A stretch of 64,000 nt of DNA, from the NCBI RefSeq assembly GCF_921294215.1, contig NZ_CAKLDM010000002.1, positions 2,542,001 through 2,606,000 on the forward strand, in the 5' to 3' direction. The notes under the pieces are model-generated. The model was not told where the DNA came from, did not search any database, and saw only the letters and a list, made by a program, of their open reading frames with translations. Position numbers and translations under genes: made by a program. Of the stretch, positions 10,189-18,365 are shown piece by piece. This DNA comes from Vibrio marisflavi CECT 7928. GTDB lineage: Bacteria; Pseudomonadota; Gammaproteobacteria; Enterobacterales; Vibrionaceae. The stretch's first letter is position 1; each line of letters opens with the position of its first letter.

Positions 10189-10231
10189 TGTGATATTTTT
10201 CACAACTACGCACACTGACTAATTTTATTAA
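10189..10231 (+). promoter_or_regulatory. Probable CRP-dependent promoter of rpmE
   Basis: TGTGA-TATTTT-TCACA at 10189-10204 is a perfect ten-of-ten CRP consensus. A TATTAA at 10226-10231 would give a start near 10238, placing the CRP centre about 41.5 bases upstream, which is class II activation geometry. Farther upstream, TTGATT (10139-10144) and TACTAT (10162-10167), 17 bases apart, could be a second promoter. The leader also carries a GTGTCCG...CGG...GACAC hairpin (10241-10269) that could serve L31 autoregulation. The assignment of functions is inference. Confidence 0.5.
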
Positions 10232-10290
10232 CTACGTGTGGTGTCCGGCATAGAATCGGATAGCGACACGGCCCAATTTGAGGTTATCCC

Positions 10291-10509
10291 ATGAAAACTG
10301 GTATCCACCCAGAATACAAAGCTGTAAAAGCAACTTGCTCTTGCGGTAACTCTTTCGAGTTCAACTCTACTCTAGGCAAAGACTCAATCCACCTAGACGT
10401 ATGTGACAAGTGTCACCCATTCTACACTGGTAAGCAACGTATCGTTGATACTGGCGGCCGTGTTGATCGCTTCAACAAGCGTTTCGGTGCACTATCTAGC
10501 AAGAAGTAA
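10291..10509 (+). CDS. rpmE: 50S ribosomal protein bL31, zinc form
   Basis: Large-subunit ribosomal protein that bridges to the small subunit. The 72-residue protein has the four zinc-ligand cysteines (C16, C18, C37, C40, in TCSCGN and [12 protein letters not shown]), so it is the zinc-containing RpmE type rather than the zinc-free YkgM type. It is full length and ends in a basic tail. It is divergent from priA and followed by a strong terminator. Confidence 0.98.
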   Translation: MKTGIHPEYKAVKATCSCGNSFEFNSTLGKDSIHLDVCDKCHPFYTGKQRIVDTGGRVDRFNKRFGALSSKK

Positions 10510-10530
10510 TTTTTACTCTGCACAGATTCG

Positions 10531-10557
10531 AAAAGGGCGCTATTTGCGCCCTTTTTT
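10531..10557 (+). terminator. Terminator of rpmE
   Basis: Ten-bp stem AAAAGGGCGC/GCGCCCTTTT with a TATTT loop and a six-T run. Confidence 0.92.
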
Positions 10558-10574
10558 AGTTTTGAATCGCAAGA

Positions 10575-10952
10575 TCAGGAATGATTCGTCTCTATGCTTT
10601 CGCAATACTGCTCATCATAGTCTCGAATATAGCCACTATTCCCAGCCCACTCTGTACGTACCACCATACCATGTTTGACATACTCCCGAAGAGACTCACA
10701 GGCGACATTATTGCTTATCTTAATCACAGTACTGCTTTGCCAACGGACGCCCCCCCCAGGTAACGTCCTTTTAAATACAATCACACCATTATCCAACACT
10801 TTTAGCTCTGGAATATCTGCTAGCTGAACCTGCGCCATATGGATAGTGCTCTGACTCGCACTGGTATGGATATTCTCTGGATTCAATGTCTGACAACCCG
10901 ACAAAGCCAACAATGCACCCACTGCAAGCATCAGCTGTTTTAATTTACTCAT
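10575..10952 (-). CDS. Small lipoprotein of unknown function
   Basis: I do not recognise the family. The 125-residue protein has a signal peptide and lipobox LSGC with the lipidated Cys at residue 20. The following residue is Gln, so sorting to the outer membrane is likely. The mature part is only about 105 residues and has two further cysteines (C85 and C117) that could form a disulfide. The start ATG has a GGAAA upstream. A run of eight C (eight G in the coding strand) at 10750-10757 encodes the PGGG stretch. It is convergent with rpmE and divergent from the siderophore operon; its 5' end is about 170 bases from the Fur operator, so iron control cannot be assumed. Confidence 0.75.
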   Translation of the reverse strand: MSKLKQLMLAVGALLALSGCQTLNPENIHTSASQSTIHMAQVQLADIPELKVLDNGVIVFKRTLPGGGVRWQSSTVIKISNNVACESLREYVKHGMVVRTEWAGNSGYIRDYDEQYCESIETNHS

Positions 10953-11119
10953 TTGTCAATTTCCGTATTTTATGATTCTCAAAATTTAAGCACACCAAAT
11001 CTATCATAAGTCCTGCGGCATTCTTACCAGAAAGCGTCCTCTAAAGGAATTATCCGACTCTAGTCACATTCTACTTTTAACCCTGAAATGCTGATTTAAA
11101 CTCAATACAAAAACAACAA

Positions 11120-11147
11120 TTGAAATGATAATGATTATCATTATAAT
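11120..11147 (+). promoter_or_regulatory. Fur-controlled promoter of the siderophore operon
   Basis: TTGAAA (11120-11125), a 16-base spacer and TATAAT (11142-11147) form a strong sigma-70 promoter. Between these elements, 11124-11142 is a perfect 9-1-9 palindrome around AATGATAAT. The window 11127-11145 matches the 19-base Fur consensus at 17 positions. Fur-Fe(II) bound here would cover the promoter, so expression is expected only when iron is scarce. Confidence 0.9.
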
Positions 11148-11221
11148 GCTCATTTGCAAATTTAGTGGTGATTATAAAACGATTAATAACATCATAAAAA
11201 GCAATACAAAGGGAACGTATA

Positions 11222-12802
11222 ATGATAAGTGCTGATTCGCTCAACGCAGTACAGTCTGGCAATCAAACGCAGCCAGAACCCAGTGATTTTATTTTTAACC
11301 AAGAAAACCTTCAGGCTTATGAAGCCAGCCTGCTTCAAGGCCTAAATCTAGTCAAAAGCCGCATAGAAAAAACAGAGAAGCCGTTTAGCGGCGTTCTGCC
11401 AAAAGAACTCGCAAGCCAGTTTGCTCAGTTAGATCTCGAGCTACCATTAAATTCCATATCAGACGCACTGCAAGAAGTAGAATCGCTCTACCTTAAAGAC
11501 GCTATCTACTTCCACCACCCTAAATACATGGCGCATTTGAATTGCCCCATCGTATATCCTGCGATTTTGGCAGAGCAGATCCTATCGTCGATCAACTCCT
11601 CTCTTGATACATGGGATCAAAGTGCAGGTGGCACTCTCATTGAACAAAAGCTACTCGATTGGACGTTAGGCAGAATCGGATATGACCGCAATGCAGACGG
11701 TATTTTCACGAGTGGTGGAACGCAATCTAACCTGATGGCAATGTTACTCGCTCGAGACAGCTATTGTGCAAAACATGGTAACCATAACGTCCGTGAGCAA
11801 GGGTTGCCTCACTATGGTCATAAGTTTCGTATCTTCACTTCAGAGATAAGCCACTTTAGCATTCAAAAATCTGCAGCTTTGCTTGGGCTAGGATATAACG
11901 CTGTTGTGCCTGTTGCTGTAGATGAACAATTCAGAATGGATATCCAAGCGCTCAAAAGTGAAATTAGCAAAACCATTGAGCAAGGGTGTATTCCACTAGC
12001 AGTGGTGGCAACAACTGGAACCACCGATTTTGGCAGTATCGATCCTGTCCATCCAATCGCACAGCTATGCCAACAGCATGATATTTGGATGCACGTTGAT
12101 GCCGCTTATGGTTGCGGCACCTTGGTATCAGCGCAAAATCGACACCTTTTAGCTGGTATAGAGCAAGCCGATTCCGTTACCGTCGATTATCACAAGTCTT
12201 TCTTCCAACCTGTTAGCTGTGGCGCTTTCTTCAGTAAAGACAAGTCGAAACTCAGCCTTATAACCCATCATGCAGAATACTTAAATCCTCTCAGCCAAAA
12301 GCAAGAAGGCACACCCAACTTAGTCGACAAAAGCTTACAAACTACCCGACGCTTTGACTCATTGAAACTGTGGCTAACGTTAAGAATCATGGGCGCTGAT
12401 AAGATTGGAGCTATTTTTGACCAAGTAATTGATCTAGCTAAGCAAAGCCATCAACGCTACCAAGCTGACAAACACATTGAGCTACTTCATCAGCCAGAGC
12501 TCAGCACACTCGTATTCCGCTTTATTCCACTTCACCCGACCACCAACGAAGAAACTGACAAAGCGAACGAGTTTATTCGCAAAGCTATATTCCGCAGCGG
12601 AGAAGCAGTTATCGCAAGTACGCAAGTAAAGGGTAAACGTTATTTGAAGTTCACATTGCTCAATCCTGCTACCCAAATTGACCACGTTTCTGAGGTAATT
12701 GAGCTCATAAAACAGCTGGGTCAACAATACTTTTCGTCAATACATCAACAACACCAAGAAGAACATTTTCAATCTAACGCAGTTTGCATGGAGTCTCTGT
12801 AA
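11222..12802 (+). CDS. dfoJ: PLP-dependent lysine/ornithine decarboxylase of siderophore synthesis (DfoJ/DesA type)
   Basis: Group II decarboxylase (aromatic/glutamate decarboxylase fold) that should make the diamine precursor, cadaverine or putrescine. The 526-residue protein has the PLP-binding HVDAAYG (Asp293) and the PLP lysine in VDYHKSFFQP (Lys325). The DYHKSFFQP form, rather than the usual HKW, is what I associate with DesA-type siderophore decarboxylases. The start ATG has AAAGGGA seven bases upstream. It is the first gene of the operon, behind the Fur-controlled promoter, and its stop overlaps the start of the monooxygenase gene (TAATG). Substrate preference cannot be read from the sequence. 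Confidence 0.85.
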   Translation: MISADSLNAVQSGNQTQPEPSDFIFNQENLQAYEASLLQGLNLVKSRIEKTEKPFSGVLPKELASQFAQLDLELPLNSISDALQEVESLYLKDAIYFHHPKYMAHLNCPIVYPAILAEQILSSINSSLDTWDQSAGGTLIEQKLLDWTLGRIGYDRNADGIFTSGGTQSNLMAMLLARDSYCAKHGNHNVREQGLPHYGHKFRIFTSEISHFSIQKSAALLGLGYNAVVPVAVDEQFRMDIQALKSEISKTIEQGCIPLAVVATTGTTDFGSIDPVHPIAQLCQQHDIWMHVDAAYGCGTLVSAQNRHLLAGIEQADSVTVDYHKSFFQPVSCGAFFSKDKSKLSLITHHAEYLNPLSQKQEGTPNLVDKSLQTTRRFDSLKLWLTLRIMGADKIGAIFDQVIDLAKQSHQRYQADKHIELLHQPELSTLVFRFIPLHPTTNEETDKANEFIRKAIFRSGEAVIASTQVKGKRYLKFTLLNPATQIDHVSEVIELIKQLGQQYFSSIHQQHQEEHFQSNAVCMESL

Positions 12803-14112
12803 TGAATAATCCCGTTTACGATTTTATTGCCATTGGTTTAGGGCCTTTCAACCTTGGATTAGCGGCATTAACGCATACATTGGACGACGTAAATGGTCTA
12901 TTCCTAGATAAGAATGAAGGTTTTGATTGGCATCCGGGAATGATGCTAGAAAGTGCCCATTTGCAAACACCCTTTATGTCGGATTTAGTTACCTTAGCGG
13001 ACCCAACTCACCCACTGAGTTTTCTTAACTACATCAAACAACAAGGCAGATTGTACTCGTTTTATATCCGAGAAAGCTTTTTCTTAATGCGCAAGGAATA
13101 CAACCAATATTGCCAATGGGCAACCCAGCGGATGCCAGAAATACGCTTTAAGCACAACGTGACTTTGGTTAGCTACGACAAATCCACAGATCTCTACCAA
13201 GTTGAAGCGGAAGATCTCACAACAAATAGTACTGTCACTTACCAATGCCGACATATAGTGTTGGGTACAGGCCCTGCTGCTTATGTTCCAGAAGCGTGCA
13301 GAGAATACATGGACAAAATGACTCATACCTCTAACTACTTATTTAATAAAGAAAAGCTACAGAAAAACAAGTCGATCACTATTGTCGGAGGAGGGCAAAG
13401 TGCGGCTGAGATTTATTATGACTTGCTACAAGATATTGACAGCAAAGATTACCAACTGAATTGGGTGACTCGCTCACCACGTTTCTTTCCTCTCGAGTAC
13501 AGTAAACTCACGTTAGAAATGACCTCTCCAGAGTATGTCGACTATTTCTATCACCTACCACCAGCTAAGCGCGACCAGTTGATCGCAAAACAAAAGCATC
13601 TGTACAAAGGCATCAATGCTAGTCTTATCAATGACATTTTTGATCTGCTTTACATAAAAAGACTGTCTGGAGACGTCAATACTCGGCTAATGACAAACAC
13701 CACGTTAGAGCAAATCTCACGTGCAAATAATCAATTCACTTTAGGGCTACATCAACACGAGCAAGACGCTTCATTTAAGCTTGATACAGAAGGGCTCATT
13801 TTAGCGACTGGCTATGTCTATCAACTTCCTGACTTTCTTGCCGGAATTAACTCAGAAATTCAATGGGACAAACAGGGTCGTTTTGACGTAAACCGCAACT
13901 ACAGTATCGACAAGCAAGGTAAACGTATCTTTGTGCAAAATGCCGAACTGCATACCCACGGATTTGTCACCCCCGACCTCGGAATGGCGTGTTATCGCAA
14001 CTCAATATTGATCAAAGAGATCACAGGAGTGGAACACTACCCAATCGAGAAGCGCATTGCATTCCAAGAGTTTGCTGCGCCAAACCTTGAAGGGGCACTT
14101 GCGACAATATGA
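12802..14112 (+). CDS. dfoA: Diamine N-monooxygenase of siderophore synthesis (DfoA/DesB/IucD family)
   Basis: Flavin-dependent N-hydroxylating monooxygenase of the lysine/ornithine hydroxylase family. It should convert the diamine from the preceding decarboxylase into N-hydroxydiamine. The 436-residue protein has the FAD motif GLGPFNLGLA at residues 12-21, the NADPH motif GGGQSAAEIYYDLL, and the C-terminal LATGY motif. I chose the ATG at 12802, which overlaps the preceding stop by one base and has GGAG eight bases upstream. An in-frame ATG at 12784 lies inside the upstream gene. It overlaps the next gene by ATGA. Confidence 0.9.
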   Translation: MNNPVYDFIAIGLGPFNLGLAALTHTLDDVNGLFLDKNEGFDWHPGMMLESAHLQTPFMSDLVTLADPTHPLSFLNYIKQQGRLYSFYIRESFFLMRKEYNQYCQWATQRMPEIRFKHNVTLVSYDKSTDLYQVEAEDLTTNSTVTYQCRHIVLGTGPAAYVPEACREYMDKMTHTSNYLFNKEKLQKNKSITIVGGGQSAAEIYYDLLQDIDSKDYQLNWVTRSPRFFPLEYSKLTLEMTSPEYVDYFYHLPPAKRDQLIAKQKHLYKGINASLINDIFDLLYIKRLSGDVNTRLMTNTTLEQISRANNQFTLGLHQHEQDASFKLDTEGLILATGYVYQLPDFLAGINSEIQWDKQGRFDVNRNYSIDKQGKRIFVQNAELHTHGFVTPDLGMACYRNSILIKEITGVEHYPIEKRIAFQEFAAPNLEGALATI

Positions 14113-15299
14113 GAAGCCTCAAATATTCTCTGATAGTGCTTACTTTGGTCTCTGTTGTGGCAGATTCCATGCTACTCCCCTTTTACTCACAGTTTTTTGC
14201 TCAAGCTTTTGATAGCCATTCTTCACAGCTTGTTGGTTATTACATCGCTGCAAGCTGTTTTACCGTAATTGTGAGTTTTCCTGTTTGGGCAAAGGTAGCT
14301 AAAAAGATCAACGAATTGCATTTGTGGATTTACACACAAATCATCGCTGGCGCACTTGGCCTGGCTTGTTATTACAGCAGCTCGCTTTTGCAATTTTGGT
14401 TACTGTCGCAGCTCATGTTGGTGTTCAAAGCAAGCTATCTGTTGATTTATCCATTTGTGATTCGACTTGAAGAAAAAGATAAACACATGAACATGGTGAG
14501 TCTTTTCTCTGTTTTGATGCACTTTGGAGCGATTGGTGGCGCATTATTGGGCGGCGTCATTTTGCAAATGTTTAGCGCAAAAGATGCCTATCTCGTTATG
14601 CCTATCAGTGATGCCATTCAGGTGCTTGTCTGCTTATTTATTATCTTTAAGCTGCAAGTCCCATTCTGGGCAGAGCAACAAACAACTGACAAACCTTGCG
14701 TGATATCACCAGAGCACAAAAAGTTCATTCTCAACCTCGGCATTGTCTCGATGTTGTTCTACTTTAGTACCTTCTTGATACGCCCATTCTTCTCTCGATA
14801 TTGGGAGTTTGTTTCTAGTTTCGACAATGACATTGTTTCCGGGATTATCTACTCGATTCCGGGCTGGGTAGCCTTGATCGGATTGTGGGTTAACAGCAGA
14901 GCAAAAACGTCCAGCAAGCATAGCCATCATATCGTAGCAGCAATGCTCATCGGCATTGCCGGCTTACTCATTCAAGGCGCACAGCAAGAATGGCTAGTCA
15001 TTGTTGGTCGCTGCATTTTTGGTTGGGGACTATTCCAAGTAACAGTCCGACTAGAAGTGTTCATGTTTGCCAACTCCACACCTGACAAATACGCAAGTGA
15101 CTTCTCACGTGTGTATTTATTCCAAAACATAGGCGTTATCGCCGCTTCATTTGCCGTTGGTTACATAGTAGACCACAGCCCACTTGTCACTACATTCTTC
15201 ATCGCCGCCATTGGGCTATCGACAAGCCTTGCATATTTTGCATTCGCATTTAGAGATAAGTTCCGTTTACCTTCGGCCAATATACAGGAGGCCTCATGA
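14109..15299 (+). CDS. MFS transporter, probable siderophore exporter
   Basis: The 396-residue protein has about 12 hydrophobic segments and the major facilitator layout, with a central hydrophilic loop near residue 200. Its place between the monooxygenase and synthetase genes, with four-base ATGA overlaps on both sides, says it works with the pathway. Export of the finished siderophore is the simplest role, as for MFS proteins in other NIS siderophore operons. The substrate direction is inferred from context only. Confidence 0.85.
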   Translation: MRSLKYSLIVLTLVSVVADSMLLPFYSQFFAQAFDSHSSQLVGYYIAASCFTVIVSFPVWAKVAKKINELHLWIYTQIIAGALGLACYYSSSLLQFWLLSQLMLVFKASYLLIYPFVIRLEEKDKHMNMVSLFSVLMHFGAIGGALLGGVILQMFSAKDAYLVMPISDAIQVLVCLFIIFKLQVPFWAEQQTTDKPCVISPEHKKFILNLGIVSMLFYFSTFLIRPFFSRYWEFVSSFDNDIVSGIIYSIPGWVALIGLWVNSRAKTSSKHSHHIVAAMLIGIAGLLIQGAQQEWLVIVGRCIFGWGLFQVTVRLEVFMFANSTPDKYASDFSRVYLFQNIGVIAASFAVGYIVDHSPLVTTFFIAAIGLSTSLAYFAFAFRDKFRLPSANIQEAS

Positions 15300-17722
15300 C
15301 ATCTGTATTCACTACGCACGACAAGCTGATAGGCGACATCAGCTTCGAGCCACTAAATCTAGAAAAACACATAACGCAAGTACACTGTTGGGCGACAACA
15401 CCTCATGCGTCATTTTGGCAAATGCAAGGATATGACCGTCAGCAAGTCTTCGAGTTTTACAGCGATTTAGAACAAGGCGAACACACTGACAGCTACATTG
15501 GTACTGTGAATGGCGAGCCATGCTTCCTAGTAGAGATTTATGATCCGAAACTCGACCAAGTCGGCAAGCATTATGATGTGCAACTTGGTGACAAAGGAAT
15601 GCACATACTGATTGCTCCATCAGAAAATCCAAGATCAGGGTTTACCTATGCGGTCTTTAAATCAGTACTGCATTTTATGTTCAGTGACTCAAGTATCAAA
15701 CGCATTGTTGTCGAGCCGGACCATCGCAATCACAAAATCCACCAGCTCAACAAGAAAGCCGGCTTTCAACATATTAAATACATTCAAATGGGTGAGAAGC
15801 TCGCAAACCTTGCCTTTTGCACCAAACAGAAGTTTTACAACGCATTAGCTTTAGAAAACGAGAAACACGAAATGGACATTCAGAAAAACCCTGAGCTCGC
15901 CGTATCCTCAATCAACAGCCAAACTTGGGACAAAGTAAATCGCCTTCATATCAGAAAATGTCTTGCAGAACTGAGCCACGAAAGGATATTGCAACCAGAA
16001 CAAGTTTCTCAAGATGGCGAATGGAGTGTTTTTATACTCTCGCCCAATGATGGGCAAACAGAGTATTCATTCAAAGCCAAGAGGCTTGAGCTAGAACACT
16101 GGCTTATTGATAGCAAGTCCATTAAAAAACAAACTGATGGAAAAGACGTAAACCTAGATTCAGTGAGCTTTATTATTGAGTTTGCAGCGTCACTGCAAAT
16201 TCCTCAAAATCTTCTGCCAACTTACTTAGAAGAGATCACCAGCACGCTATATTCTGCGGCCTACAAAGAAAGTAAATCATGGCTAAGCTCAGAAGAGTTA
16301 CTTGAAGCCGATTTTCAACAAGTGGAAGCGGCAATGAGTGAAGGTCATCCAGCCTTTATTGCTAACAATGGTCGAATTGGTTTCGACGCGCAAGATTTTG
16401 CTCACTTTGCACCAGAAGCTGGAAAGCCTATATCACTCATTTGGCTTGCAGGGCATAAAAGCCGCACGGAGTTCTCGCACAGTCCAGAGATTAGTTATGA
16501 ATCTTTGATGCAACAAGAGATCGATATTACGACTCGCCAAGCCTTTGCAGACAAAATTATAGCCAAAGGCCAAGCCCCTGAAGACTACACGCTAATTCCA
16601 GTTCACCCGTGGCAATGGTTTAACAAGCTTGCCAATGTTTACGCGCCGGATATCGCTACCAATCACCTAATATGCTTAGGCTATAGCGACGATAGCTATC
16701 AGGCACAGCAGTCTATCCGTACCTTCTTCAATCGTAGTAACCCTGAAAAGTACTATGTGAAAACCGCGCTATCGGTTCTCAATATGGGCTTTATGCGCGG
16801 ACTCTCTTCTTACTACATGCGCACCACACCAGCAATCAATGATTGGGTGCACTCTTTAGTACAACATGATCAATATCTGCAGAGCAAAGGCTTTCAGATC
16901 CTAAGAGAAATCGCTGCAACAGGCTATCGTAATCCATACTACGAGCACGAAGCTCTCAAAGATAACCCTTACAAAAAAATGCTGGCAGCTTTATGGCGTG
17001 AAAGCCCAGTCAGCCGATTACAGCCGAATCAGCGTTTGATGACTATGGCGTCACTGCTACACGTTGATCCAAATAATACTGCTATGCTGCCAACGCTAAT
17101 AAAAGCATCCGAATTATCAACAAAAGCATGGCTAGAGAAGTATTTGGATGCCTACCTATCGCCATTGCTACACTGCTATTACCAACACAGCTTGGTATTT
17201 ATGCCTCATGGCGAGAACCTCATATTAATCTTTGAAAACCACGTCCCGGTAAAAGCCATCATGAAGGACATTGGCGAGGAGATTTACTTACTCAACTCCG
17301 ATATCGAGCTACCGGAATGTGTAGAACGTATTTCAATACAAGTCCCACAAGAAGAGGAAACGCTATCTTTTCATACTGACGTATTTGATTGTTTTTTCCG
17401 CTACATGAGTGCCATTTTGGTTGAACACAGCGACTTCTCAGAGAACGAGTTTTGGCTATTAGTAGCAAACTGCATTCAACAGTACCAAGCCCAAAATCCT
17501 CACTTACAAGATAAATACGAAAAACATGATTTGTTCTCGTCCGACTTTGCTCATTCTTGCTTAAACCGGTTGCAACTGGCTAACAATCAGCAAATGGTTG
17601 ACTTAACGGATCCTGCCAGCAGCTTGAAGTTTGCTGGGAGGCTGAACAACCCAATAGCCAAGTTCACTAAGCAAACGGCTGAAAGTGAAGTGGAATCACC
17701 TGAGCAGAACATTGAGGCATAA
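15296..17722 (+). CDS. dfoC: Fused N-acyltransferase / NIS synthetase (DfoC type)
   Basis: Bifunctional enzyme of 808 residues. Residues 1 to about 185 are a GNAT-type acyltransferase of the IucB/AlcB/DesC family, which should acylate N-hydroxydiamine with an acid such as succinyl-CoA. Residues from about 200 to 790 are an IucA/IucC (NIS) synthetase like DesD/AlcC/BibC, with GHPAFIANNGRIGF, IPVHPWQW, the KTALSVLNMGFMRGLS segment and MPHGENL. It would join and cyclise hydroxamate units using ATP. This fusion is known from Erwinia DfoC, where it makes desferrioxamine; Streptomyces has separate DesC and DesD. The ribosome site CAGGAGG lies before the ATG that overlaps the MFS stop. Confidence 0.9.
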   Translation: MTSVFTTHDKLIGDISFEPLNLEKHITQVHCWATTPHASFWQMQGYDRQQVFEFYSDLEQGEHTDSYIGTVNGEPCFLVEIYDPKLDQVGKHYDVQLGDKGMHILIAPSENPRSGFTYAVFKSVLHFMFSDSSIKRIVVEPDHRNHKIHQLNKKAGFQHIKYIQMGEKLANLAFCTKQKFYNALALENEKHEMDIQKNPELAVSSINSQTWDKVNRLHIRKCLAELSHERILQPEQVSQDGEWSVFILSPNDGQTEYSFKAKRLELEHWLIDSKSIKKQTDGKDVNLDSVSFIIEFAASLQIPQNLLPTYLEEITSTLYSAAYKESKSWLSSEELLEADFQQVEAAMSEGHPAFIANNGRIGFDAQDFAHFAPEAGKPISLIWLAGHKSRTEFSHSPEISYESLMQQEIDITTRQAFADKIIAKGQAPEDYTLIPVHPWQWFNKLANVYAPDIATNHLICLGYSDDSYQAQQSIRTFFNRSNPEKYYVKTALSVLNMGFMRGLSSYYMRTTPAINDWVHSLVQHDQYLQSKGFQILREIAATGYRNPYYEHEALKDNPYKKMLAALWRESPVSRLQPNQRLMTMASLLHVDPNNTAMLPTLIKASELSTKAWLEKYLDAYLSPLLHCYYQHSLVFMPHGENLILIFENHVPVKAIMKDIGEEIYLLNSDIELPECVERISIQVPQEEETLSFHTDVFDCFFRYMSAILVEHSDFSENEFWLLVANCIQQYQAQNPHLQDKYEKHDLFSSDFAHSCLNRLQLANNQQMVDLTDPASSLKFAGRLNNPIAKFTKQTAESEVESPEQNIEA

Positions 17723-17724
17723 CA

Positions 17725-18090
17725 ATGGAAGCTTCACCTCAAGCGCAAATACCAAAGGTGGCGTGCAGTCGTATCCAACAGGTTTTGAATTATATACATC
17801 AGAACCTCAACCAACCTCTGATGTTAGAAGATATCGCTAAACATAGCTGCTGGTCACGCTGGCAGCTTCAGCGGGTTTTTAAACAACAAACTGGAGGTAG
17901 CGTTGCAAGCTACGTACGTGAGATTAAACTCAATGAGGCCGCTCGCCGTCTCACTGACAGCCCAGATCGGGTCATTGATATCGCGTTGGCCCTAGGCTTT
18001 AGCTCAGAGATATGCTTTAGCCGCGCATTCAAACAGATGCATGGCGTAAGCCCAAGCATCTATCGAAAGCATCTGTCGCAAGTGAGTTAG
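17725..18090 (+). CDS. Single-domain AraC-family regulator in the siderophore operon
   Basis: The 121-residue protein consists almost only of an AraC/XylS DNA-binding domain with two helix-turn-helices. The first is in LEDIAKHSCWSRWQLQRVFKQQTG; the second is in VIDIALALGFSSEICFSRAFKQ, followed by the GVSPSIYRK signature. There is no ligand-binding domain, so it resembles SoxS/MarA/Rob-core proteins whose activity depends on their amount. It starts two bases after dfoC and is the last gene before the terminator. Activation of the receptor/uptake genes or of its own operon is a reasonable guess, not shown by sequence. Confidence 0.85.
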   Translation: MEASPQAQIPKVACSRIQQVLNYIHQNLNQPLMLEDIAKHSCWSRWQLQRVFKQQTGGSVASYVREIKLNEAARRLTDSPDRVIDIALALGFSSEICFSRAFKQMHGVSPSIYRKHLSQVS

Positions 18091-18118
18091 GCGTTCATTT
18101 CAGAAGGCCATTTAAACT

Positions 18119-18152
18119 AAAGACATAGCTATCGAATAGCTGTGTCTTTATT
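18119..18152 (+). terminator. Terminator of the siderophore biosynthesis operon
   Basis: A 14-bp stem (18119-18132 with 18136-18149, one G-T pair) and three-base loop, ending in CTTTATT. The T-run is short, but the stem is long and lies 28 bases after the araC-type gene. Confidence 0.75.
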
Positions 18153-18170
18153 CCCTTCCCTACATAGAAA

Positions 18171-18217
18171 CTATATCTATATCTATATCTATATCTATAT
18201 CTATATCTATATCTATA
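18171..18217. repeat. Tandem hexanucleotide repeat, (CTATAT)7 plus CTATA
   Basis: Seven perfect copies of CTATAT followed by five bases of an eighth copy, 47 bases in all with no interruption. It lies between the biosynthesis-operon terminator and the receptor gene, 148 bases before the receptor ATG and about 100 bases before the Fur-like site. Perfect short repeats of this kind change copy number by replication slippage. It is non-coding; the minus-strand Asp-Ile repeat frame is an artefact of the unit. Confidence 0.95.
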
Positions 18218-18317
18218 AAACTTAAACCTATATATTTCTGATAGTTATAAATTAGTTGATGATAATTCGCTGATTTGCACCAAATTGTTAAGTTTTCTAC
18301 ATACGCCAAGTTAGAAT

Positions 18318-18336
18318 GCAAATGATATTTATTCTT
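18318..18336. promoter_or_regulatory. Fur-like site upstream of the receptor gene
   Basis: GCAAATGATATTTATTCTT matches the 19-base Fur consensus at 13 positions and lies 30 bases before the receptor start. That is where a repressor of an iron-uptake receptor would be expected. A further GATGATAATTC at about 18259-18269 may be a weaker half-site. Confidence 0.6.
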
Positions 18337-18365
18337 ATTAAGATATAGCAGTAGTAGAGGAAGAC

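Noticed and set aside
18171..18217. CRISPR-like array
   Set aside because: The unit is six bases with no spacers; it is a simple sequence repeat.
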